Below the pieces are notes generated by a model. The model was not told where the DNA came from. It did not search any database and saw only the letters and a program-made list of their open reading frames with translations. This document shows positions 1 to 6,367 of a DNA stretch of 10,813 nucleotides, in pieces. The position numbers were made by a program, and so were the translations under genes. The stretch's first letter is position 1. Every line of letters starts with the position of its first letter. Origin of the DNA: an uncultured Cellvibrio sp. (GTDB lineage: Bacteria > Pseudomonadota > Gammaproteobacteria > Pseudomonadales > Cellvibrionaceae). The stretch lies in assembly GCA_946886255.1 (NCBI GenBank), contig CAMPIG010000125.1:1-10813 (forward strand), read 5' to 3'.

Positions 1-544
1 AGGCATGGGCTGGCAGACCGGTGGTGTGGGCGAGGATATCGCGCACGGTAATCAGTTTGCCGTATTGAGCGTTTTTAAAATTGACATTGGTCAAGGTGCC
101 AGCCACCGGACTGTCCCACAGCAGTTTGTTTTCCTGAACCAACAATCCGGCGGCGGCAGACGCGATGGTCTTGGATACAGAAGCCAGGCGAAATACAGTA
201 TCCGGTGTAACCGGGTCATGGGTGCCCACTTTTCTCACGCCATAACCGTTCATGACTTGCACCTTGCCATCCGCGACGACCAATAGCGCCGCCCCGGGCA
301 CACTGGGTGCGACCGTCTGGGCAATGTATTGCTCGAAATCAGTAATGTAAGCCGGCGTGGTGCTGGCTGGTGTGGATAATTGGGCCAGGGCTTCAGCAAT
401 CATGGGCGGCAAAGTATCGTAACGATCATTGTCCGCGAGATTGGCGCCGGGAAGCTCGAAGGCGTGAAGAGTAAGCGGGGTCAGCGTCAGTAAGCTGGAG
501 GCTATAAAGGCTTTCAGCCGTTGGAAGTACATCGTGTTTAACAT
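1..544 (-). CDS. Exported serine hydrolase, beta-lactamase/PBP (class C-like) family, 3' part cut off by window edge
   Basis: This is the N-terminal 181 residues of a protein that continues past base 1. Residues 1-28 look like a signal peptide: a basic start, a hydrophobic core and a cleavage-like LHA before FELPG. The family hallmark is SVSK at residues 122-125, in the context RLASVSKTIASAAAG. In this family the Ser is the acylated nucleophile and the Lys its general base. The segment LAHTTGLP (171-178) matches the conserved block downstream of SxxK in class C beta-lactamases, EstB-type esterases and D-alanyl-D-alanine carboxypeptidases. The YxN and KTG-type motifs would lie beyond the window, so substrate class cannot be decided. 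Neither in-frame ATG (544 or 532) has a good Shine-Dalgarno; I took the upstream one. The product is probably periplasmic. The family call is firm, the specific function is not. Confidence 0.88.
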   Translation of the reverse strand, partial: MLNTMYFQRLKAFIASSLLTLTPLTLHAFELPGANLADNDRYDTLPPMIAEALAQLSTPASTTPAYITDFEQYIAQTVAPSVPGAALLVVADGKVQVMNGYGVRKVGTHDPVTPDTVFRLASVSKTIASAAAGLLVQENKLLWDSPVAGTLTNVNFKNAQYGKLITVRDILAHTTGLPAHA

Positions 545-695
545 AGGATTTCAGGATCAATATATAAAAGAATGAACATGGGCGGCTGTCTGATCAGCAA
601 TAAGTGCCGATGCGAAAAAGAACAGCCGATCAACCGGTTTACATGAAACATTCCTTATACAAAATCCCTTACCAAAATAGGTTTTGATTTTGCAG

Positions 696-717
696 GCGCC
701 GCTCCGGAGAGCAGCGC
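696..717 (-). repeat. Hairpin just after the cytochrome gene stop codon, possible terminator without a U-tract
   Basis: Read on the minus strand, GCGCTGCT, a six-base loop CTCCGG and AGCGGCGC form an 8-bp stem with a single U-G pair. On the plus strand the same position is a C-A mismatch, so the structure favours minus-strand RNA. It begins six bases after the TAA of the cytochrome gene, where a terminator or 3'-end stabilising hairpin is expected. The following bases (CTGCAAAATC) do not form a U-tract, so a canonical intrinsic terminator is not shown. Confidence 0.4.
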
Positions 718-723
718 TTAGCG

Positions 724-2853
724 TTACAGCGTCTTGATAAATTCAATCAAATCCCAGCGCTGCTGCTCGGTTAAAGCGGGCAACACTGTACCATCTGCTT
801 GTGTTATTGGGCCAGCCCCGTATTCGTGTCCTCCGTTCATATTGCTGGCCCGGAACGTCCGTAACCGAAAACCTTCATAACCCTCGGAACGAAAGCCCAT
901 CTTTATCGGATCATATTCGCGGCTGCCCACCATAAACTCATCGGGCCGGTACTGCCCATCCTCAGGATCGCCCGCTTCCTTCCTGGGTAAGAGCAAATCG
1001 TACATGGTCGGTACAGATCCGTTGTGCAGATAGGGCGCCGTGGCCCAGATACCATTTAACGAACGGGCCTTATAGGACAGCAGCGAGTCGTAGGGATTCG
1101 CGGTGGTATCCGGTTTGTAATTGCCGGCTTTCATGCTGGACTTGATGTCGTTGTCGAAGAACGACATGGCCAGGGTATAAAGCCAATCGAGGCCACGTCG
1201 CAACGCCCACTTGTCCGCATCTTCCGTACTGACCACGCCGGTGGTTACGGACGTGAGTATCTGGATGACCGGTGCATTTTCCTCCAGAACCAATGGCCCA
1301 ACATCGGTGCCTTGGTAAGTGTGGACGAAATTGCCGGATTTGCCTTTGTAATCGACGCTGTTGCGGGCCATCACCGGATCAGTACCGATAGCGTCAACAT
1401 TGGACATCTTGCCGATCACCACCCGATCCCAAGCGGAGCGGTCAATGATTTCGTGGCAGGACTGGCAGTAATGACTATAGATCACCCGGCCGCGATTTGC
1501 TTTTTCCTTATCAATTTCGCCCAGAATTTGCTCCGGCCACACCGGCGATTGCAAACTTTTCAGATGAGATTCAAGCCGCTCAAGGTTGACCAGATCAATG
1601 GACGATTTGAAATCAATACGCTCCTGCTTTTTGCTCTGCCCCGTTAAATGCGCAGACAAACTGAAGCCGGGCTTTTTCGCGGTCCAGTCGAGAATGCCGA
1701 ATACCCCGATCACTTCGCCGGCATTGCGCCCCAAAGGACCTACCCCGGAATTGCCCGCCAGACCATTCCACTGCACATAATCAGAATGGGCTATATCCCA
1801 GAGGAAGGGATAGCTGACCGGTGCGTTGGGCTCGTTGAAGATGGAGTTACGCACGCGCAGCATTTGCCGCGGTGACAGGTTCGGATAGCCAGTTGAGTCG
1901 GACTCGAGTCGCTCCGAAATCAGCGCAAATTCTTCATCGCCAATGATGGTGTTGTTGATGTCCTTGAGGACCAGGTCCACTTGCTCGGTGGTCAGTAAAG
2001 GTTGGTTAGTCGCAGATACCACATCCAGTAGTACGTCGCGCATCTGCTTTTTGCTGAGGACATGCTGTAACACGCGATTGTAGATGCGACCGAAGGCATC
2101 CAGTCGTGCAAACCCATAATCGATATGACTGTGGTTGATGGTGTTGTAGAGCTCAATGTTGTAGGTCCATTTCTCAATATCGGCCTCTACCGCCTTTTTA
2201 TCGTCATAATTATTATCAAGTTCAAGTACACGCTGGATAAATCGCTCACGTTTTTCGCCCGGTGCGGTTACTGCCTTGAGCGATTTTTCCAATGCCACCA
2301 GAAAGCTGACCATGTCGGCCATGGCCGGGCCGCCATCGATGCGAATCGCTTTGCCCTGGTAATTGACCTGACTGGTGTGACAGGCGGCGCAGGTGTAGCC
2401 GATGTAGTCCCTGCCTTGATAAGTATCCTTGACGAAGCCTACCGGCAAACCGTCCGGATTAAAAAACGTCGGCTTTTGCGGGAGATAGCGAAACGCATCC
2501 ATATTATTAGGATCACGCAATAATGCGGTGGCGCCTGCCTGCTCCAACACCATAAAAAAATCATAGGGAAGCATGCCGGAACCTTGGGTGGTGTTGTAAA
2601 ACCACAAACTGTCCGCTTCGTCCCAACCCTGATCGAGATAAACCGGCGTTGAATAGCTTTCACCAAAGAGAGCGTTTTCGATGGGCATGGCCCCGCGCTC
2701 TGGATCGTTATCCCAATGTTGATAGATCTTGCCTATGATGAGGCTGATCACCATGCTGATGATCACAGCGAGAATGAAACAGAAAATAATCTTGCGGTAA
2801 CGTTTGACGAGCCGGAAAGCGGCCAGGCTTCCGGCAATCATTTTGATGCTCAT
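724..2853 (-). CDS. Membrane-anchored diheme c-type cytochrome, RoxA-like / diheme peroxidase-like
   Basis: The protein has 709 residues. One hydrophobic segment (about 21-42) follows a basic Lys/Arg-rich start, which suggests an uncleaved inner-membrane anchor with the rest in the periplasm. Two covalent heme sites are visible: CAACH at 155-159 and CQSCH at 463-467. A conserved C-terminal block, NGIWATAPYLHNGSVPT (600-616), is typical of large diheme cytochrome c peroxidase-like proteins; its His610 could be a heme ligand. Size, two CXXCH sites and this block fit the RoxA-like group, whose best known member is a secreted rubber-cleaving dioxygenase; MauG and bacterial peroxidases are more distant relatives. 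Substrate and reaction here are unknown, and rubber cleavage should not be assumed. The frame extends upstream to a TTG at 2925, but ATG 2853 has a good Shine-Dalgarno and is preferred. The heme sites are over 300 residues apart. Confidence 0.85.
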   Translation of the reverse strand: MSIKMIAGSLAAFRLVKRYRKIIFCFILAVIISMVISLIIGKIYQHWDNDPERGAMPIENALFGESYSTPVYLDQGWDEADSLWFYNTTQGSGMLPYDFFMVLEQAGATALLRDPNNMDAFRYLPQKPTFFNPDGLPVGFVKDTYQGRDYIGYTCAACHTSQVNYQGKAIRIDGGPAMADMVSFLVALEKSLKAVTAPGEKRERFIQRVLELDNNYDDKKAVEADIEKWTYNIELYNTINHSHIDYGFARLDAFGRIYNRVLQHVLSKKQMRDVLLDVVSATNQPLLTTEQVDLVLKDINNTIIGDEEFALISERLESDSTGYPNLSPRQMLRVRNSIFNEPNAPVSYPFLWDIAHSDYVQWNGLAGNSGVGPLGRNAGEVIGVFGILDWTAKKPGFSLSAHLTGQSKKQERIDFKSSIDLVNLERLESHLKSLQSPVWPEQILGEIDKEKANRGRVIYSHYCQSCHEIIDRSAWDRVVIGKMSNVDAIGTDPVMARNSVDYKGKSGNFVHTYQGTDVGPLVLEENAPVIQILTSVTTGVVSTEDADKWALRRGLDWLYTLAMSFFDNDIKSSMKAGNYKPDTTANPYDSLLSYKARSLNGIWATAPYLHNGSVPTMYDLLLPRKEAGDPEDGQYRPDEFMVGSREYDPIKMGFRSEGYEGFRLRTFRASNMNGGHEYGAGPITQADGTVLPALTEQQRWDLIEFIKTL

Positions 2854-2860
2854 ACTGAAA

Positions 2861-2865
2861 CCCTT
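2861..2865 (-). promoter_or_regulatory. Shine-Dalgarno that sets the start of the diheme cytochrome gene
   Basis: The minus-strand AAGGG lies seven bases before ATG 2853. It supports this start over the in-frame TTG at 2925. The latter would add 24 residues that do not resemble a signal sequence and would run through the inverted repeat in the leader. Confidence 0.6.
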
Positions 2866-2888
2866 TTTGTATATCCGTTTTCCCAAAC

Positions 2889-2917
2889 CGTCGGTTGGCT
2901 GTGGTGCGCAACCGACG
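2889..2917 (-). repeat. Perfect 9-bp inverted repeat in the leader of the cytochrome gene
   Basis: On the minus strand CGTCGGTTG and CAACCGACG are exact reverse complements separated by 11 bases. The structure lies 36 bases upstream of the preferred ATG at 2853 and downstream of the candidate promoter at 2948-2976, so it would sit in the 5' untranslated RNA. It could be an RNA hairpin (attenuation, stability) or a DNA operator. No U-tract follows it. Confidence 0.55.
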
Positions 2918-2947
2918 CTGAACAATTCGGTGTTCTACAGCACTTTC

Positions 2948-2976
2948 AGTATAGCGATTAAACTATTTTGCGGTAA
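2948..2976 (-). promoter_or_regulatory. Candidate sigma-70-type promoter for the cytochrome gene
   Basis: On the minus strand TATACT (2948-2953, five of six matches to the -10 consensus) follows TTACCG (2971-2976, three of six matches to the -35) with a 17-base spacer. Transcription would begin near 2941 and give a leader of roughly 90 bases that includes the 9-bp inverted repeat. The weak -35 makes this only plausible. Confidence 0.35.
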
Positions 2977-3003
2977 CGGATAAAGGGTCGGGCAAGAAAA
3001 ATT

Positions 3004-4824
3004 TTATTTACGTTGAGTTTGCGCTTTGGTTGTCGCGATCCAGTCTTTTATATTTGCTTCTAACAAGGTCAACGGCATGGCACCGCCTTGCAGTATCTGC
3101 TCGTGAAAAAGGCGCAAGTCGAAAGCTGGCCCCAATTCGGTTTGGGCATATGCGCGCAATGCGAGAATTTTTTTCAGCCCCAGCGTATAGGCCGTAGCTT
3201 GTCCCGGCTTGACGATGTAACGCTCTATGGATTTGACGATATCCTGCCGCGTGTTGGGGGTGTTCTCCAACAAATACAGAATGGCTTTTTCCCGGCTCCA
3301 GCGTTGTGCATGTATGCCAGTGTCTACCACCAGGCGGCTGGCTCGCCAGAGTTCTAATGCCAAGCGACCAAACTCGGCATAGCGGTCTTTATATAAGCCC
3401 AGCTCCAGAGGCAATAACTCTGCATACAGTGCCCAGCCCTCCACAAACGCGATGTAACGAACGTGTTGTCGGAACACCGGCAGGTCAGTTTTTTCTTGTG
3501 CGATGGCAATCTGCAGATGATGACCCGGTATGCCTTCGTGATACGCCAGCGCCTGCATCTGGTAAATCGGCATAGCGTTCATGTTGTACAAATTGGCGTA
3601 ATAGACTCCGGGCCGGGAACCCTTGGCGGCGGGGCGGCGATAAAATGCTTTGCCGGCTGTTTTTTCACGGAATGGCTGGACCCGATTAACCAGAAGTTCT
3701 GCTTTGGGTTGCGTGATAAATAATGAATCCAGGTGCGCGCGCATCTCCTCGATAATGCGCGTGGCCTCCGTCAGATAATCTGCGCGGCCGACGTCAGTGT
3801 TGGGAAAATAAAAACGCGGATCTTCACGCATGAAACGAAAAAAATCCTGCAAGCTACCAGGAAATTTCAGTTGTTGCATGATGTGGCGAATTTCGCCGTG
3901 GATGCGTTTCACTTCGTGTAAGCCGAGCGTATGGATTTCGTCGGCGTCTAACGCCGTCGTGGTGTTAAAAGCCAATGCAAAACGGTAATAGTCTTTGCCC
4001 TTGGGAAACTTCCATACTCCATCACGCGCATCAGCCTGTTTTTCCAATTGTTGTAACTGGCTGATCAGCCGGCGGTAACCCGGCGCGAAAGAATCTTGCA
4101 ATGCGCTTGAAGCTTGTTGCAGTAACGTCTTTTCCTGTTCGGCGGGCAAGTTCAGGGCCATGACCTTGTTGCGAAAGTTGCCGAGGATCGGGCTGTCCTC
4201 TTTCCCGTTAAACGGCAAACCCTGCAATAAATTTTCGCAGCTGTTGATAACCAATGGAAATACAAACCTCGGTGGCACAACCCCCGCTTGTGCATTTTCT
4301 TTGAGTTGCTCGATGACCTGTCCGAGCAACGTGTCCACTGCGTCAATGCGTCGGATATACGCCCGGGCATCGGCGATGTTGTCAATCTTGTGCGAGTTCA
4401 TCAGCAACGAGGCAATTTCGGTATGGGTACCAAATGTTTGGTTGACCGGATAAAGGTAGTGTCGCCAGGTGTATTGGTCGATTTTTTGTCTCAGAGTCGC
4501 TTCCATCAAGTGATAGTTGAAGCGGTTCTCTTGACTCAACCGGCCCAGGTCCAGTTGTTGTAAACGTTGCAGTTGGTTACGCAGTAATGCATCGGTCTGT
4601 TGTTGGTAATGCGCGCTGAGATCATCCCATTGGTCGTAATGGGTTTTGAGCCCGAGATAGGTTTGCTTCATCGGGCTGCGTGCCAACGCCTCATCGAAAA
4701 ACTGCTGAAATAATTTTGCAGCTCGGTCATTTTCGTTTGTGGCATGGGCGCATGGAGCAAATATCAGGAAGATGAACGGAATAACCGTGCACAAGGCGGC
4801 GAAGGTTTTGGTGGTGACCGGCAT
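3004..4824 (-). CDS. Exported DUF885 family protein, putative metal-dependent hydrolase
   Basis: The protein has 606 residues from ATG 4824; an alternative ATG at 4854 would add ten. From 4824 the N-terminus is a clean signal peptide (MPVTTK, a hydrophobic core, cleavage-like AHA before TNEND), and GGGAG lies ten bases upstream. The 4854 start lacks a comparable Shine-Dalgarno. The mature part is mostly helical in character. It carries the DUF885 signature LAYHEGIPGHHLQ, with His429, Glu430, His435 and His436 in 606-residue numbering. It also has FVEGWALY, with Glu462 a possible further metal ligand or catalytic residue, and VDTGIHAQRWS near 500-510. Length and motif order agree with the family. 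DUF885 proteins are often suspected to be zinc peptidases because of this motif, but the substrate is not known, so only a putative periplasmic or secreted hydrolase can be stated. A 150-nt gap separates it from the downstream cytochrome gene. Confidence 0.85.
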   Translation of the reverse strand: MPVTTKTFAALCTVIPFIFLIFAPCAHATNENDRAAKLFQQFFDEALARSPMKQTYLGLKTHYDQWDDLSAHYQQQTDALLRNQLQRLQQLDLGRLSQENRFNYHLMEATLRQKIDQYTWRHYLYPVNQTFGTHTEIASLLMNSHKIDNIADARAYIRRIDAVDTLLGQVIEQLKENAQAGVVPPRFVFPLVINSCENLLQGLPFNGKEDSPILGNFRNKVMALNLPAEQEKTLLQQASSALQDSFAPGYRRLISQLQQLEKQADARDGVWKFPKGKDYYRFALAFNTTTALDADEIHTLGLHEVKRIHGEIRHIMQQLKFPGSLQDFFRFMREDPRFYFPNTDVGRADYLTEATRIIEEMRAHLDSLFITQPKAELLVNRVQPFREKTAGKAFYRRPAAKGSRPGVYYANLYNMNAMPIYQMQALAYHEGIPGHHLQIAIAQEKTDLPVFRQHVRYIAFVEGWALYAELLPLELGLYKDRYAEFGRLALELWRASRLVVDTGIHAQRWSREKAILYLLENTPNTRQDIVKSIERYIVKPGQATAYTLGLKKILALRAYAQTELGPAFDLRLFHEQILQGGAMPLTLLEANIKDWIATTKAQTQRK

Positions 4825-4834
4825 GGGCACGTGT

Positions 4835-4839
4835 CTCCC
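4835..4839 (-). promoter_or_regulatory. Shine-Dalgarno favouring the 4824 start of the DUF885 gene
   Basis: The minus-strand GGGAG lies ten bases before ATG 4824. The upstream in-frame ATG at 4854 has no purine-rich element in the expected window. The spacing is at the long end of the normal range, so the start is likely rather than certain. Confidence 0.45.
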
Positions 4840-5050
4840 GGTTGCGTTCGTCATAAACAGGAATTGTCATCCAACCTTAACACCATCGGCAGTGATTCCG
4901 AAGGTGCGAGACCGGCGGGTCGTTCAGCCAAGGTTCATTAAGCCCGTGCCAGAGTCAGCCCTATCGGCACTCATGTATGAAAATATCTGCTAATGTTTTT
5001 ACTGGCTCTTCCGGAAAACTGGCACTAAATTGTTAATTCATCCTCATTGT

Positions 5051-5065
5051 GTAAAGAAACTTTAC
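5051..5065. repeat. Perfect 15-base palindrome, possible operator upstream of gspC
   Basis: GTAAAG and CTTTAC are exact reverse complements around an AAA centre. Its position in the divergent control region suggests a binding site for a dimeric regulator, but I do not recognise a known consensus. Confidence 0.4.
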
Positions 5066-5155
5066 TAATCTGGTTTGCTCCAACCGCCGCTTGTTGCAAA
5101 CTCCCGTGGTTTTGAGCTGAATGCCCTCACAATGAAAACTTTGCTTAGAATTAGC

Positions 5156-5209
5156 TTGACAAGGTCGTCGGGGTGGGCTTTCGCTTTTGATATATAGATG
5201 GAGTACAAT
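5156..5209 (+). promoter_or_regulatory. Promoter-like elements for the gsp operon
   Basis: A perfect -35 hexamer TTGACA lies at 5156-5161, but nothing like a -10 sits 16-18 bases downstream. Further on, TGATATATA (5188-5196) resembles an extended -10, and TACAAT (5204-5209) matches the -10 consensus at five of six positions, with only a weak TTCGCT 18 bases upstream. A promoter in this segment is likely because gspC needs one, but which elements are used is unresolved. Confidence 0.35.
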
Positions 5210-5215
5210 CCGGCG

Positions 5216-5233
5216 CTTTATTCAATAATAAAG
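5216..5233. repeat. Perfect 18-base inverted repeat next to the candidate gsp promoter
   Basis: CTTTATT and AATAAAG are exact reverse complements separated by CAAT. The repeat starts seven bases after the TACAAT candidate -10, so it would overlap the transcription start or first transcribed bases. That position would suit a repressor site. The AT-rich stem would be weak as an RNA hairpin. Confidence 0.4.
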
Positions 5234-5275
5234 TCTCTGCCTGTGGGCCTCCTGGGCTTGGGCTGTAAGCGGTTA

Positions 5276-5289
5276 GCACGCTTCCGTGC
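5276..5289 (+). repeat. Small hairpin immediately upstream of the gspC ribosome-binding region
   Basis: GCACG, a CTTC loop and CGTGC form a perfect 5-bp stem with a tetraloop. It ends six bases before AAGGG, the only Shine-Dalgarno-like sequence near gspC, which lies about 14 bases from the ATG. The hairpin could shape translation initiation of the first operon gene; this is inference. Confidence 0.35.
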
Positions 5290-5313
5290 AGGTAAAGGGT
5301 AACGATCACGTTT

Positions 5314-6354
5314 ATGCAAGATAAATTCATTTCTCCCCGGTTGGCACTGGATCAGCGCACAGCTCAGTTCGAGCAGGTGCTGCGTCGTGGTGCCACCCTG
5401 CTGGGCAAGGTGCCGCTGGAGCGATGGAAATGGCTCGCCACCTTATTATTGGTGTTGTGGTTGAGTCACAGTCTTGCACGGCTGTTCTGGCTGGTCGCAC
5501 CGACACCGGATATTCCGGCAGCCACGGCCTCTGCTGTCGCAACACCGGCGGGCCAATCAGCCAGTGATGCCCCGCCCATTGATATCGCTTCGCTGACTGA
5601 ATCCGAGGTTTTCGGCAAGATGGACGCTGCCGCTGCTCAAGAAGCCGCGGCTACACCGGCACCCTCTGTCATCGAAGATGACGCTGTGGATACCCAGTTA
5701 AATCTGGTATTACGCGGCGTGATCGGCAGCAGTGACGACGCGTCAGCCCGCGCCATCATTGCCAATGGTGCCGAAGCAGATGTTTATGCCCCCGGTGATG
5801 AATTGCCGGTCGGTCGCGGTGTTACCTTGGCCAAGGTGCTCGATCTGCGGGTTATCCTGAACAACAACGGCCGTTACGAATCGCTTTGGCTATATAAAGA
5901 CGACCCTAACGCACGCATTGCTGCACCCTATGTACCGCCGGAGCAAAATACGGGGCGTAGCTGGAGTGATGAGAACACAGAATCCGGTGGCCAGCAGCCG
6001 CTATTTGTGGACCAGAATCCAGGCTACGACACGCCGTCACCCGATGCCAACCCCGTGGGATCTGCTGACCCCAGCGGTGAAGTGGCGCGTTCCCTGGCGG
6101 ATGTGGTGGCGATGAGCATCCATCGCGAAGGCGGTCAGGTAGTGGGTTACAAAATCCGCCCGGGTCGCAACGCGGAGCAGTTTTCAGCGCTGGGGCTACA
6201 GCCGGACGATATCGTCACAGCCGTAAACGGTGTACCGCTCACCAGCCCTGGTAAAGTCATGGAAATTTATAAAAATATGAGCAATGCAACTTCCGCCAGC
6301 CTCGAAATTAAACGCGGTGGTAGCGTCTTGTCTGTCGATGTTGTGCTTCAATAA
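5314..6354 (+). CDS. gspC: Type II secretion system inner-membrane clamp protein GspC
   Basis: The protein has 346 residues. A short cytoplasmic N-terminus precedes one transmembrane helix (about 41-61, within WLATLLLVLWLSHSLARLF). A low-complexity Ala/Pro-rich linker follows. The homology region (about 85-200) contains SEVFGKM and LNLVLRGVIGSSDDASARAI, the expected GspC pattern. A second Pro/Gly/Asp-rich linker (about 200-255) leads to a C-terminal PDZ domain (about 260-346) with GLQPDDIVTAVNGVPL at 294-309. In the family, GspC sits in the inner membrane, and its homology region binds the periplasmic N0 domain of the GspD secretin, helping to select substrates and couple the two membranes. 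As first gene of the gsp operon it is followed after 13 bases by gspD. An in-frame stop 21 bases upstream leaves ATG 5314 as the first usable start. Its Shine-Dalgarno (AAGGG) is unusually distant. Confidence 0.95.
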   Translation: MQDKFISPRLALDQRTAQFEQVLRRGATLLGKVPLERWKWLATLLLVLWLSHSLARLFWLVAPTPDIPAATASAVATPAGQSASDAPPIDIASLTESEVFGKMDAAAAQEAAATPAPSVIEDDAVDTQLNLVLRGVIGSSDDASARAIIANGAEADVYAPGDELPVGRGVTLAKVLDLRVILNNNGRYESLWLYKDDPNARIAAPYVPPEQNTGRSWSDENTESGGQQPLFVDQNPGYDTPSPDANPVGSADPSGEVARSLADVVAMSIHREGGQVVGYKIRPGRNAEQFSALGLQPDDIVTAVNGVPLTSPGKVMEIYKNMSNATSASLEIKRGGSVLSVDVVLQ

Positions 6355-6356
6355 GT

Positions 6357-6361
6357 GAGGA
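6357..6361 (+). promoter_or_regulatory. Shine-Dalgarno that supports the GTG start of gspD
   Basis: GAGGA lies six bases before GTG 6368. The ATG at 6361 overlaps it but is out of frame and stops after seven codons. The site lies in the short gap after the gspC stop codon. Confidence 0.75.
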
Positions 6362-6367
6362 TGTCCA

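Larger units (their letters stand above)
4855..5313. other. Divergent intergenic region between the DUF885 gene and the T2SS operon
   Basis: This 459-base stretch has no convincing gene on either strand. It must contain the promoters for the leftward DUF885 gene and the rightward gsp operon. It holds two perfect AT-rich palindromes (5051-5065 and 5216-5233), promoter-like elements at 5156-5209 and a small hairpin at 5276-5289. An 8-base palindrome TTCCGGAA is at 5009-5016. I could not identify a convincing promoter for the DUF885 gene. Confidence 0.6.

Noticed and set aside
5..286. 93-codon plus-strand frame opposite the serine hydrolase gene
   Set aside because: The minus-strand frame contains a signal peptide, SVSK and HTTGLP motifs; the plus-strand product has no recognisable features.
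583..628. 7-bp inverted repeat CGGCTGT / ACAGCCG upstream of the serine hydrolase gene
   Set aside because: The arms are short and 32 bases apart, so a chance occurrence is likely and no function is suggested.
2854..2925. N-terminal extension of the cytochrome to the in-frame TTG at 2925
   Set aside because: The start would be a TTG with no Shine-Dalgarno. The extra 24 residues precede the natural basic-plus-hydrophobic anchor, and ATG 2853 has a well-placed AAGGG.
4739..4993. 84-codon plus-strand frame overlapping the 5' end of the DUF885 gene
   Set aside because: It mostly overlaps the antisense of a clear signal-peptide coding region and has no domain or supporting ribosome-binding site.
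5020..5036. TGGCAC...TTG sequence resembling a sigma-54 promoter
   Set aside because: The -24-like TGGCAC is present, but the -12 GC is missing and the spacing is off by one base.
5132..5197. 21-codon plus-strand mini-frame (MKTLLRISL...) as a possible leader peptide
   Set aside because: It has no Shine-Dalgarno and overlaps the promoter-like elements, and no attenuator structure is tied to it.
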